A program made the translations under genes and the position numbers. Below are positions 1 to 7,613 of a DNA stretch of 64,000 nucleotides, in pieces; positions within the stretch are counted from its first letter, which is position 1; each line of letters starts with the position of its first letter. Location of the stretch: NCBI GenBank assembly GCA_910577235.1, contig CAJTMX010000005.1:74683-138682 (forward strand). Reading direction: 5' to 3'. Below the pieces are notes generated by a model. It saw only the letters and a program-made list of their open reading frames with translations, was not told the DNA's origin and searched no databases. This DNA is from an uncultured Acetatifactor sp. Its GTDB lineage: Bacteria; Bacillota; Clostridia; Lachnospirales; Lachnospiraceae.

Positions 1-681
1 CTGGTCATCGAGGCTTTGAAGAATACGGGACTTACGCGGTTCCAGATCAGTGTGGGGCAGGTGGAATATTTTAAGGGCATATGCCAGGAGGCCGGGTTGG
101 ATACGGAGACGGAGGAACAGCTGCGGGAGTACATCTCCGGCAAGAACTATTTCGCGGCGGAAGAACTGTTGCAGCAGCGGGAAGTCCCCGAACCCTATCA
201 CAGCACGCTGTTAAAGGCGGCAGATCTGTTCGGCTCCATCGATTCCCTGAAAGCCGCCAGAGAATCCGTACACAACAGCCGTTCCCTGGCAGCGATCCGG
301 CGTCTGGAGTCCATATATGAGATATTGAAACTCTACGGAGTGGAAGAGTACGTATCCTTTGATCTGGGAATGCTGAGTAAATATCACTATTACACAGGGA
401 TTATTTTCAAGGCATTTACCTATGGGGTGGGAGCGCCTATCGTCAAGGGCGGACGCTACGATACGCTGCTGAAACAGTTTGGAAAGGATGCCCCCGCCAT
501 CGGTTTCGCCATGGTGACAGACGATGTGCTGGAGGCGGTTCAATATCAGAAAGCGCCGCTGCCTCAGGGCATGGAAAAAAAGGTGTTGAACTACACCGAA
601 GAGAACTACGCGGAAAAGCTCCGGGAGGCCAAAGAGAGCCGCAGACAGGGGATTCCCACCTTGCTGATACGAAAGGCTTAG
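1..681 (+). CDS. hisZ: ATP phosphoribosyltransferase regulatory subunit HisZ (5' end outside window)
   Basis: This is the C-terminal part of HisZ, a histidyl-tRNA-synthetase-like protein without tRNA charging activity that forms the active octamer with short-form HisG in the first step of histidine synthesis. The reading frame is open from base 1, so the gene starts upstream. The class II synthetase-like core is visible: the segment SFDLGMLSKYHYYTGIIFKAF followed by GGRYDTLLKQFG and AIGFAM corresponds to motif-3-type sequence (residues roughly 115-165 of the visible part). The short HisG that follows requires such a subunit, which supports HisZ over HisS. It ends 106 bases before hisG. Confidence 0.93.
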   Translation: MVIEALKNTGLTRFQISVGQVEYFKGICQEAGLDTETEEQLREYISGKNYFAAEELLQQREVPEPYHSTLLKAADLFGSIDSLKAARESVHNSRSLAAIRRLESIYEILKLYGVEEYVSFDLGMLSKYHYYTGIIFKAFTYGVGAPIVKGGRYDTLLKQFGKDAPAIGFAMVTDDVLEAVQYQKAPLPQGMEKKVLNYTEENYAEKLREAKESRRQGIPTLLIRKA

Positions 682-787
682 GTGTGAAATCCGTTTGGGC
701 TTGTGGGTTGCCCCGATCTTGCGGGAGCGAACTTCGGGATGAGAAAGTGATAAGGGTACGTTTGATTGGGGGAGAATATCGCATATT

Positions 788-1444
788 ATGAGTGAAGAGA
801 GATATTTAACATTTGCGCTGGGCAAGGGCCGCCTGGCCAGCAAGACCATGGATTTACTGGAACAGATCGGCATTACCTGCGAGGAGATGAAGGACAAGAC
901 TTCCCGGAAACTGATCTTTGTGAACGAGGAACTGAAACTGCGTTTCTTTCTGGCCAAGGGACCGGATGTCCCCACCTATGTGGAATATGGTGCCGCCGAT
1001 ATCGGCGTGGTGGGGCGGGACACCATATTGGAGGAGAACCGCAATGTGTATGAGGTGCTTGACCTGGGTTTCGGAAAATGCCGCATGTGTGTCTGCGGTC
1101 CTCAGGAAGCCGGGGAACTGCTCATGCATCATGAGAGAATCCGTGTGGCCAGCAAATATCCCCACATAGCCAGGGAATATTTTTACAATAAAAAGCATCA
1201 GACCGTGGACATCATCAAGCTGAACGGCTCCGTGGAACTGGGCCCCTTGGTGGAACTGTCGGACGTGATCGTGGATATCGTGGAGACCGGAGGTACGCTG
1301 CGTGAAAACGGCCTGGAAGTGCTGGAGGAGATTTGTCCCCTGTCGGCCCGGATGATCGTCAATCCGGTCAGTATGCAGATGGAGACGGAACGTATCAAGA
1401 ATCTGATCTACAAGATGCGAAACCAGCTATCCCCTGTATCTTAA
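788..1444 (+). CDS. hisG: ATP phosphoribosyltransferase catalytic subunit, short form
   Basis: HisG condenses ATP with PRPP to phosphoribosyl-ATP, the committed and feedback-controlled step of histidine synthesis. At 218 residues it is the short form, lacking the C-terminal regulatory domain, so it should depend on the HisZ encoded just upstream. The GADIGV-type signature is at residues 68-78 (ADIGVVGRD) and the PRPP-binding loop DIVETGGTLRENGL at about 153-166. The start is an ATG with a purine-rich GGGGGAG stretch about 12 bases upstream. Cytoplasmic; part of the his operon. Confidence 0.96.
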   Translation: MSEERYLTFALGKGRLASKTMDLLEQIGITCEEMKDKTSRKLIFVNEELKLRFFLAKGPDVPTYVEYGAADIGVVGRDTILEENRNVYEVLDLGFGKCRMCVCGPQEAGELLMHHERIRVASKYPHIAREYFYNKKHQTVDIIKLNGSVELGPLVELSDVIVDIVETGGTLRENGLEVLEEICPLSARMIVNPVSMQMETERIKNLIYKMRNQLSPVS

Positions 1445-1494
1445 AACAGGATTTTGCAATTACCTAACACTTAACCATATAAAAGGAGAACCAC

Positions 1495-2787
1495 ATGAGA
1501 ATCGTAGAATTGACGGACAGCACCCGTGAAAACGTGCTGAATGATCTGTTAAAGAGAAGTCCCAACAATTATTCCGGATATGAGGAAAAGGTCAATGAAA
1601 TCTTAACGGCCGTAAAGACAGAGGGAGACAAGGCTCTGTTTGATTACACCCTGAAATATGACAAATATCAGCTGACCCCGGAGAATATCCGCGTGACGGC
1701 GGAGGAGATCCGGGAGGCCTATGCCCAAATGGACCCGGAACTGGTGGAGGTTATCAGAAGGTCCGTGGCCAATATCCGGGCCTTTCACGAAAAGCAGCTG
1801 CGCAACAGCTGGTTTGACGCCAAGGAAGACGGCACCATATTGGGGATGCGCATCACCCCCATCGGACGGGTGGGTGTGTATGTGCCGGGGGGCAAGGCAG
1901 CCTATCCCTCCAGCGTGCTGATGAATGTGGTGCCTGCCACGGTGGCAGGGGTAAAGGATATCATCATGACCACTCCTCCCGGCGCGGACGGCAAGGTTAA
2001 TCCCGGAACGCTGGTGGCGGCGGATATCGCGGGGGTGAAGACCATCTACAAAGCCGGGGGTGCCCAGGCCGTCGCCGCCATGGCCTACGGAACAGAGTCC
2101 GTTCCCAAAGTGGATAAGATCACAGGCCCCGGCAATATCTTTGTGGCCCTGGCAAAAAAGGCGGTGTACGGACATGTGAGCATCGATTCCATCGCCGGAC
2201 CCAGCGAGATCCTGGTGCTGGCGGACGAAACGGCCAATCCCCGGTATGTGGCGGCAGATCTTTTAAGCCAGGCGGAGCATGACGAGCTGGCCAGCGCCAT
2301 ACTGATCACCACTTCCAGGGAACTTGCGGAGCAGGTATCCGCAGAGGTGGACGTATTTTTGCAGCGGCTTTCCCGCAGGGAGATCATGGAAAAATCTCTG
2401 GACAATTACGGCTATATCCTGCTGGCGGAGAATATGGAAACAGCCATAGAAACCGCCAACGACATTGCCTCCGAACATCTGGAGATATTGACAAAGAATC
2501 CTTTTGACACGATGACCAGGATTCAGAATGCCGGGGCCATCTTCCTGGGAGAATACAGTTCGGAACCGCTGGGAGACTATTTCGCGGGTCCCAACCACAT
2601 CCTGCCCACCAACGGTACGGCCAAGTTCTTTTCGCCTGTAAATGTGGATGACTTTATCAAAAAGACCAGTATCATCTCCTATTCCCGGGAGGCGTTACAG
2701 GCCGTACATCAGGATATAGAGAGGTTTGCCGAGAGCGAAGGACTGACCGCCCACGCCAACAGCATCAGAGTCCGCTTTGAGAAGTGA
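1495..2787 (+). CDS. hisD: Histidinol dehydrogenase
   Basis: HisD carries out the last two steps of histidine synthesis, the NAD-dependent four-electron oxidation of L-histidinol to L-histidine. The 430-residue length is typical. Family motifs are visible in order: GPGNIFVALAKK near residue 205, the zinc-binding QAEHD at about 259-263, SEHLEI near 325 and GPNHILPT near 365. The ATG lies after a clear AAAGGAG ribosome site at about 1482-1488. It sits 50 bases after hisG and is clearly cotranscribed. Confidence 0.97.
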   Translation: MRIVELTDSTRENVLNDLLKRSPNNYSGYEEKVNEILTAVKTEGDKALFDYTLKYDKYQLTPENIRVTAEEIREAYAQMDPELVEVIRRSVANIRAFHEKQLRNSWFDAKEDGTILGMRITPIGRVGVYVPGGKAAYPSSVLMNVVPATVAGVKDIIMTTPPGADGKVNPGTLVAADIAGVKTIYKAGGAQAVAAMAYGTESVPKVDKITGPGNIFVALAKKAVYGHVSIDSIAGPSEILVLADETANPRYVAADLLSQAEHDELASAILITTSRELAEQVSAEVDVFLQRLSRREIMEKSLDNYGYILLAENMETAIETANDIASEHLEILTKNPFDTMTRIQNAGAIFLGEYSSEPLGDYFAGPNHILPTNGTAKFFSPVNVDDFIKKTSIISYSREALQAVHQDIERFAESEGLTAHANSIRVRFEK

Positions 2788-2899
2788 CGCAGAGAGACTA
2801 TGACGAGTCTGTGTTGAGGAATGATGCAGGACGGAAGAGGATTCTTATAAAAGTGTGATGTCGCAGTTTTAAGCGCGGTATTGCGGAAAAGAGGAGATT

Positions 2900-3487
2900 A
2901 TGGAGCGTAGGAGCAGCGTAAAGCGCGGCACAAAGGAGACGGAGATCGAGATCACATTGAATCTGGATGGCAGCGGAAAAGCGGAGGTACATACAGGGAT
3001 CGGCTTTCTGGATCACATGCTGGAGGGCTTTGCCCGGCACGGTTTTTTTGATCTGACCTGCCATGTAAAGGGAGATCTTGCCGTGGACGGTCATCATACG
3101 GTGGAGGATACCGGAATCGTGCTGGGCCAGGCCATTTTGGAGGCCGTGGGAGACAAGACGGGGATCTGCCGCTATGGCTATTTCCTTTTGCCTATGGACG
3201 AATCCCTGGCTCTGTGCGCCGTGGATCTGTGCGGCAGACCCTATCTGCAGTTTGACTGCGAATTTACAGCCCAGAGAGTGGGAGAACTGGATACGGAGCT
3301 GGTCAGGGAGTTTTTCTATGCCGTCTCTTACAGCGCCGGGATGAATCTGCATCTGCGGATGTTGCAGGGCGGCAATAACCACCACATGATCGAGGCCATG
3401 TTTAAAGCGTTTGCCAAATCTCTTGACCAGGCCACTGCCTTGGAGCCGAGACTTTCCGGAGTACTCAGCACAAAGGGAAAGTTATAG
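2900..3487 (+). CDS. hisB: Imidazoleglycerol-phosphate dehydratase
   Basis: HisB removes water from imidazoleglycerol phosphate to give imidazole acetol phosphate. It is the monofunctional 195-residue form, without the histidinol-phosphatase domain of the enterobacterial fusion. Manganese-binding histidine clusters are visible: HHTVEDTGI at about residue 63-71 and GGNNHHMIEAMFKAFA at about 156-171. A GAGGAG site precedes the ATG. Genes hisH, hisA and hisF, which often sit around hisB, are absent between it and hisI. Confidence 0.97.
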   Translation: MERRSSVKRGTKETEIEITLNLDGSGKAEVHTGIGFLDHMLEGFARHGFFDLTCHVKGDLAVDGHHTVEDTGIVLGQAILEAVGDKTGICRYGYFLLPMDESLALCAVDLCGRPYLQFDCEFTAQRVGELDTELVREFFYAVSYSAGMNLHLRMLQGGNNHHMIEAMFKAFAKSLDQATALEPRLSGVLSTKGKL

Positions 3488-3499
3488 GGAGGAGACAAG

Positions 3500-3850
3500 A
3501 TGGACTGGAACATTGCTCTCGCATGGGAGGATTTAAAAAAGGATGCTCAGGGTCTGATACCCGTGATTGCCCAGGACGCGGAAAACGGAGACGTGCTGAT
3601 GATGGCCTATATGAACGAGCAGGCGTATAACGACACCCTTCGCACCGGCAGGATGCATTATTACAGCCGCAGCCGAAAGGAGCAGTGGCTGAAGGGGGAG
3701 ACCAGCGGTCACTATCAGTATCTGCAATCCCTAACGGCGGACTGCGACAGGGACACGCTGCTGGCCCGGATCGACCAGGTAGGAGCCGCCTGTCATACAG
3801 GTTCCCGCAGTTGCTTTTTTCAAAAGATCGTGGACAAAAACGGCGAATGA
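3500..3850 (+). CDS. hisI: Phosphoribosyl-AMP cyclohydrolase
   Basis: HisI opens the adenine ring of phosphoribosyl-AMP, the third step of the histidine pathway. The 116-residue protein contains MAYMNEQAY at about 34-42, SRSRKEQWLKG, and the metal-binding stretch DCDRDTLL followed by CHTGSRSCFF at the C-terminus. It is the cyclohydrolase domain only; the HisE pyrophosphohydrolase domain usually fused or adjacent is not encoded here. A strong GGGAGGAG site lies 6-13 bases before the ATG, and the gene starts 12 bases after hisB. Confidence 0.96.
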   Translation: MDWNIALAWEDLKKDAQGLIPVIAQDAENGDVLMMAYMNEQAYNDTLRTGRMHYYSRSRKEQWLKGETSGHYQYLQSLTADCDRDTLLARIDQVGAACHTGSRSCFFQKIVDKNGE

Positions 3851-4263
3851 CAGTGCTAGGCCTTCCGGCTTTCTCATACAATGAAATAGCAGAAAACGGG
3901 AAGGACGGCAAACAGGCTATGAGTGATTTTTCCACACAACAGAGACTACAGCTAAAAAGGCAGGTCAGAGAACGGTACTGGCAGGACAGACAGGATCTGG
4001 GGCAGCGGGAGCAACTGCTTTACGGCAGACCGCTCAGCTATTTTGGAGAGGAGCCTTCCCCGGACTATGATGACGAAGCGGATTGGAGCGGCATGGGAGA
4101 TAACCCGGGAGGATCGGGCGGCACGCTGGGTCTGCGCATATTGCTTGCCGCTATATTGGTATGTCTGCTGGCTCTGGCCGACCATCGGGGAGATACCCTG
4201 TTTGGGATGAACAGCAGCCAGATTATGGAGTATCTTAGGTACGATTATATTTCTGCCCCGTGA
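3847..4263 (+). CDS. Small membrane protein of unknown function, last gene of the his run
   Basis: Function not recognised. The ATG at 3847 overlaps the hisI stop codon (ATGA), giving a 138-residue protein; an in-frame ATG at 3919 is an alternative that would give 114 residues. The protein has a basic, glutamine- and arginine-rich N-terminal half, an acidic glycine-rich middle, and one hydrophobic segment (ILLAAILVCLLALA) near residue 100, followed by a short tail ending in tyrosines. The single membrane segment near the C-terminus suggests a small inner-membrane protein. It is probably cotranscribed with hisI and is followed by a terminator hairpin. It has no visible similarity to HisE. Confidence 0.6.
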   Translation: MTVLGLPAFSYNEIAENGKDGKQAMSDFSTQQRLQLKRQVRERYWQDRQDLGQREQLLYGRPLSYFGEEPSPDYDDEADWSGMGDNPGGSGGTLGLRILLAAILVCLLALADHRGDTLFGMNSSQIMEYLRYDYISAP

Positions 4264-4286
4264 CACAGGAGCTGAGAATATTGGGT

Positions 4287-4325
4287 GGCGCATAGAATCG
4301 CAGGGTTTATGCGCCGCTGTTTTTA
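4287..4325 (+). terminator. Rho-independent terminator of the his operon
   Basis: A perfect 8-bp stem (GGCGCATA at 4287-4294 and TATGCGCC at 4308-4315) with a 13-base loop is followed by a short T run at 4320-4324. It lies 24 bases after the last gene of the histidine run, as expected for the operon end. Confidence 0.75.
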
Positions 4326-4653
4326 TGTGTACAAACTGTGATATGCTGCACTTATGTATTTTGCATATAGAGTTTCGTATGATAAGTTTTGTATGAGTGT
4401 TTGTAGGTTTAGTGTGGGTGTTTGGCTTGCTTTTATCGGGCAGTTGCCGTATACTGAATAGTAAAGCATCCCGCGCAACTGCTTTGCGCCGCGGACCGTC
4501 GGTACTAAGATGCGGTATTTTGGCATTTTATGTTCCGCTGCGGTGAGAGTGGGCATGGGTTGGATTATACAATGTGTGCAAAGACACTTGTATAGTACGG
4601 AATGGGTTATCTCTTAAAAACTACAAGTAACCGGAAAGGAAGATATAAGGCGG
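4326..4653. other. Non-coding spacer before the radical SAM operon
   Basis: No convincing gene is seen. The stretch contains a small GCGCAA/TTGCGC hairpin at about 4475-4491 and an inverted repeat TATACAA (4566-4572) / TTGTATA (4588-4594) about 60 bases before the next start codon. A 77-codon minus-strand frame at 4323-4556 has no recognisable similarity and no good ribosome site, so it is not called. A promoter for the downstream operon should lie here, but no strong -35/-10 pair stands out. Confidence 0.5.
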
Positions 4654-6735
4654 ATGACAACGGAAAAACTGGCTCTGTCAGACGATATCCTGATGAAAAT
4701 AGAAAAGCCGGCCAGATATATCGGCAATGAGGTAAATGCGGTGGTGAAGGACAAGTCCCGGGTGGATGTGCGCTTTGCCATGTGTTTTCCCGATGTGTAC
4801 GAGATCGGCATGTCCCATCTGGGCATACAGATCCTGTATGATATGTTTAACAGCTGGGAGGATGTGTGGTGCGAGCGGGTCTACTCCCCCTGGGTAGATC
4901 TGGACGCCATCATGAGACAGCAGAATATCCCCCTGTTTTGCCTGGAGTCTCAGGAGCCGGTAAAAAATATGGATTTTTTGGGGATAACGATACAGTATGA
5001 AATGTGTTATACCAATATTTTGCAGGTTTTGGATCTCTCCGGGATTCCGCTCTCAGCGTTTCAGCGGGGGGAGGATTGTCCCATCGTGATCGGGGGCGGC
5101 CCCTGTGTTTACAATCCGGAGCCCATCGCCGATTTCTTTGACCTGTTCTATATCGGAGAGGGGGAAACCCGGTATCGGGAACTGCTGGATCTCTATAAAG
5201 TGTGCAAAAAGGAGGACTGCGGGCGAGTGGAATTCCTGCGCCGGGCGGCCAGACTGCCGGGTATGTACGTTCCCCGGTTCTACCATACGGAGTATAATGA
5301 GGACGGTACGATCAAAAGCTTTGAACCTACGGAAGAAGGGATTTCCCGTACCGTTTTAAAAGAGGTGGAGATGCAGGTATCGGACACCTATTATCCTATG
5401 AAACCGGTGGTGCCCTATATTAAAGTCACCCAGGACAGGGTGGTGCTGGAGATCCAGCGGGGCTGTATCAGAGGCTGCCGTTTCTGTCAGGCGGGCCAGC
5501 TGTACCGTCCGGTGCGGGAGCGGGATGTGGAACTGCTGAAAAAGTACGCTCTGGAAATGCTCAAGAACACCGGGCATGAGGAGATATCCCTAAGCTCTCT
5601 AAGCTCCAGCGATTACAGCCGTCTGCCGGAGTTGATTGACTTTCTGATTGAGAAATGCAGGGAGAAAAATATCAATATCTCCCTGCCCTCCCTGCGGATC
5701 GACGCTTTTTCCCTGGATGTGATGAGCAAGATCCAGGATATACGCAAATCGTCTCTGACCTTTGCGCCGGAGGCGGGCAGCCAGCGTCTGCGCGATGTCA
5801 TAAACAAGGGACTGACACGGGAGGACATTCTACGTGGTTGCGCCCTGGCCTTTAGAGGCGGCTGGACAAGAGTTAAACTGTACTTTATGCTGGGTCTGCC
5901 CACGGAGACAGAGGAGGATATGCGGGGAATCGCCCAGCTGTCCAACGAGATTGCGGCCACATTTTATGAGGAAGTGCCCAAGGCGGCCCGCACAAACGGA
6001 AAGGTACAGATCGTAACCAGCACCTCGTTTTTTGTGCCAAAGCCCTTTACCCCTTTCCAGTGGGCGGCCCAGTGTACCAAGGAGGAATTTATAGAAAAGG
6101 CCTATTTTACCCGCAAATGTATCTCTGAGCAGCTGAACCAGAAGAGCATCAAATACAATTATCACGAGGCGGACACCAGCGTTTGGGAGGGAGTACTGGC
6201 CCGTGGAGACAGACGCTTGTCCCAGGTGATATTAAGCGTCTACAAAAAGGGCTGTTTTTATGACGCATGGAGCGAATATTTCCGCAATGACGCATGGGAA
6301 GAGTCCATGGCGGAGTGCGGTCTGAATACCTGGTTCTATTCCCACAGGGAAAGAGATCTGGACGAGATATTTCCATGGGATTTCATCGACTGCGGCGTGA
6401 CTAAGGAATTTTTGAAGAGGGAATGGCTGAAAGCCCGGGACGGGCAGATTTCGGAGAACTGCATGATCAGATGCCAGGGATGCGGCGCTGCCAGATTCGG
6501 TGGAGGTATATGCTTTGAATCCAAATATGCCGGCACGGAGTCCTGTGATATGATAGAGACTGAAGAGGGCGGTACAAGCCTTTGCGATAGGGCAGAAATT
6601 AACGAGAACGGGATAAGCCTTTGCGATAGGGCAGAAGCTAACGAGAACGGGACAAGCCTGTGTGATAGGGCAGAAGCTAACGAGAACGGGACAAGCCTTT
6701 GCGATAGGACAGAGACGGGAGAGTGCGGCTTATGA
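4654..6735 (+). CDS. TIGR03960-type B12-binding-domain radical SAM protein with repeat tail
   Basis: Radical SAM enzyme of the family that has an N-terminal cobalamin-binding-like region followed by the radical SAM barrel. The iron-sulfur motif CxxxCxxC is at residues 271, 275 and 278 (GCIRGCRFCQAG). Downstream are LRIDAFS, TFAPEAGSQRLRDVINKG and KLYFMLGLPTET, all typical of the barrel. A CQGCG motif lies near residue 608. The substrate is unknown; the conserved partners DUF2344 and RNase E/G point to a role linked to RNA or translation, which is inference. At 693 residues it is longer than expected for the family because of a tail of four 13-residue repeats (SLCDRAEANENGT type). Its stop overlaps the next start (ATGA at 6732-6735). 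Confidence 0.9.
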   Translation: MTTEKLALSDDILMKIEKPARYIGNEVNAVVKDKSRVDVRFAMCFPDVYEIGMSHLGIQILYDMFNSWEDVWCERVYSPWVDLDAIMRQQNIPLFCLESQEPVKNMDFLGITIQYEMCYTNILQVLDLSGIPLSAFQRGEDCPIVIGGGPCVYNPEPIADFFDLFYIGEGETRYRELLDLYKVCKKEDCGRVEFLRRAARLPGMYVPRFYHTEYNEDGTIKSFEPTEEGISRTVLKEVEMQVSDTYYPMKPVVPYIKVTQDRVVLEIQRGCIRGCRFCQAGQLYRPVRERDVELLKKYALEMLKNTGHEEISLSSLSSSDYSRLPELIDFLIEKCREKNINISLPSLRIDAFSLDVMSKIQDIRKSSLTFAPEAGSQRLRDVINKGLTREDILRGCALAFRGGWTRVKLYFMLGLPTETEEDMRGIAQLSNEIAATFYEEVPKAARTNGKVQIVTSTSFFVPKPFTPFQWAAQCTKEEFIEKAYFTRKCISEQLNQKSIKYNYHEADTSVWEGVLARGDRRLSQVILSVYKKGCFYDAWSEYFRNDAWEESMAECGLNTWFYSHRERDLDEIFPWDFIDCGVTKEFLKREWLKARDGQISENCMIRCQGCGAARFGGGICFESKYAGTESCDMIETEEGGTSLCDRAEINENGISLCDRAEANENGTSLCDRAEANENGTSLCDRTETGECGL
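6564..6716 (+). repeat. Four-copy 39-bp in-frame tandem repeat
   Basis: About four units of 39 bases, each with a core close to AAGCCTTTGCGATAGGGCAG, lie inside the 3' end of the radical SAM gene. The first unit is the most diverged and the last is partly degenerate; the two middle junctions carry an almost identical AGCTAACGAGAACGGGA segment. Because 39 is a multiple of three, copy-number change would only add or remove 13-residue units of the protein tail. Confidence 0.9.
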
Positions 6736-7613
6736 AAGTACGTGTAAAGTTTCGCAAATTTGGGCCGGTTCGCTTTATCGGCCATCTGGATGTAATGCGT
6801 TTTTTTCAGAAATGTATACGCAGGGCAGAGATCAACGTAGCTTATACCACCGGATTCAGCCCCCATCAGATCATGACCTTCGCGGCTCCTCTGGGCGTGG
6901 GACTGACCAGCGACGGGGAATATATGGATATCGAGTGTAACAGCGTCACCGATTCTCAGGATATGATACAGCGTTTTAACCGCGCCAGTGTGCCGGGGAT
7001 TGAGATCGTCAGCGTGGTGCTCTTGCCGGAGCATTCGGGAAACGCAATGGCCAGCGTGGCAGCGGCTTCCTACACGGTCAGATTCCGGGAGGGGAGAGAG
7101 CCGTCCTTTGACTACATGGAAAAGCTGGATGCATTTTATGCTCTGCCACAGATCCTAATCACCAAGGAGACAAAAAAAAATACTCTTACAGTAGATATCA
7201 GACCGGGGATCTATGAACTGACGGCGGATCGGGAGACCGGCGCTATCCATATGACGGTGGATGCCTCCAGCGGCGGCAATATAAAACCCTCTCAGGTACT
7301 GGGGGCATATGCCGCCTGGCAGGGGGAAAATCTGACGGATAACGCATTTACCGTTCACCGCCGGGACACCTATATGAATCTGGCGGCGGAGGGAGAACCC
7401 ATGCGGCTGGCACCCATGGACGCCGTGGGCAGTCTGATCACACAGCCTATGGTGGATGAGGAACGGATAGAGATCGCCAGGCAGGCACGTATCCGCAAGG
7501 AGGAGACCATAGCGGAAAACCGGAGAATACGGCAGGAGACAATGGCCGCCATGGAGGTGCAGCGTCAGGAATGGATGCGGGGTAAAGAGGATGAGCAGAG
7601 CAATAGAGCATAA
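6732..7613 (+). CDS. Radical SAM-associated DUF2344 (TIGR03936) protein
   Basis: This is the usual companion of the TIGR03960 radical SAM protein; in some bacteria the two are fused. The N-terminus (KVRVKFRKFGPVRFIGHLDVMRFFQKCIRRA) and the following HQIMTFAAPLGVG are characteristic of DUF2344. The C-terminal 60 residues are charged and predicted coiled-coil-like (many R, E, Q). The biochemical role is unknown. I chose ATG 6732, which overlaps the upstream stop as ATGA, over an in-frame GTG at 6723. It also overlaps the next gene by 23 bases, indicating translational coupling. Confidence 0.9.
   Translation: MKVRVKFRKFGPVRFIGHLDVMRFFQKCIRRAEINVAYTTGFSPHQIMTFAAPLGVGLTSDGEYMDIECNSVTDSQDMIQRFNRASVPGIEIVSVVLLPEHSGNAMASVAAASYTVRFREGREPSFDYMEKLDAFYALPQILITKETKKNTLTVDIRPGIYELTADRETGAIHMTVDASSGGNIKPSQVLGAYAAWQGENLTDNAFTVHRRDTYMNLAAEGEPMRLAPMDAVGSLITQPMVDEERIEIARQARIRKEETIAENRRIRQETMAAMEVQRQEWMRGKEDEQSNRA

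Noticed and set aside
211..975. A 254-codon minus-strand frame across hisZ and hisG
   Set aside because: Antisense to two well-conserved genes; low-complexity translation.
4323..4556. A 77-codon minus-strand frame in the spacer after the his operon
   Set aside because: No ribosome site, no recognisable similarity, and it spans a small GC-rich hairpin.
6564..6716. CRISPR-like array
   Set aside because: Units are contiguous, in frame and without unique spacers; it is a coding tandem repeat.
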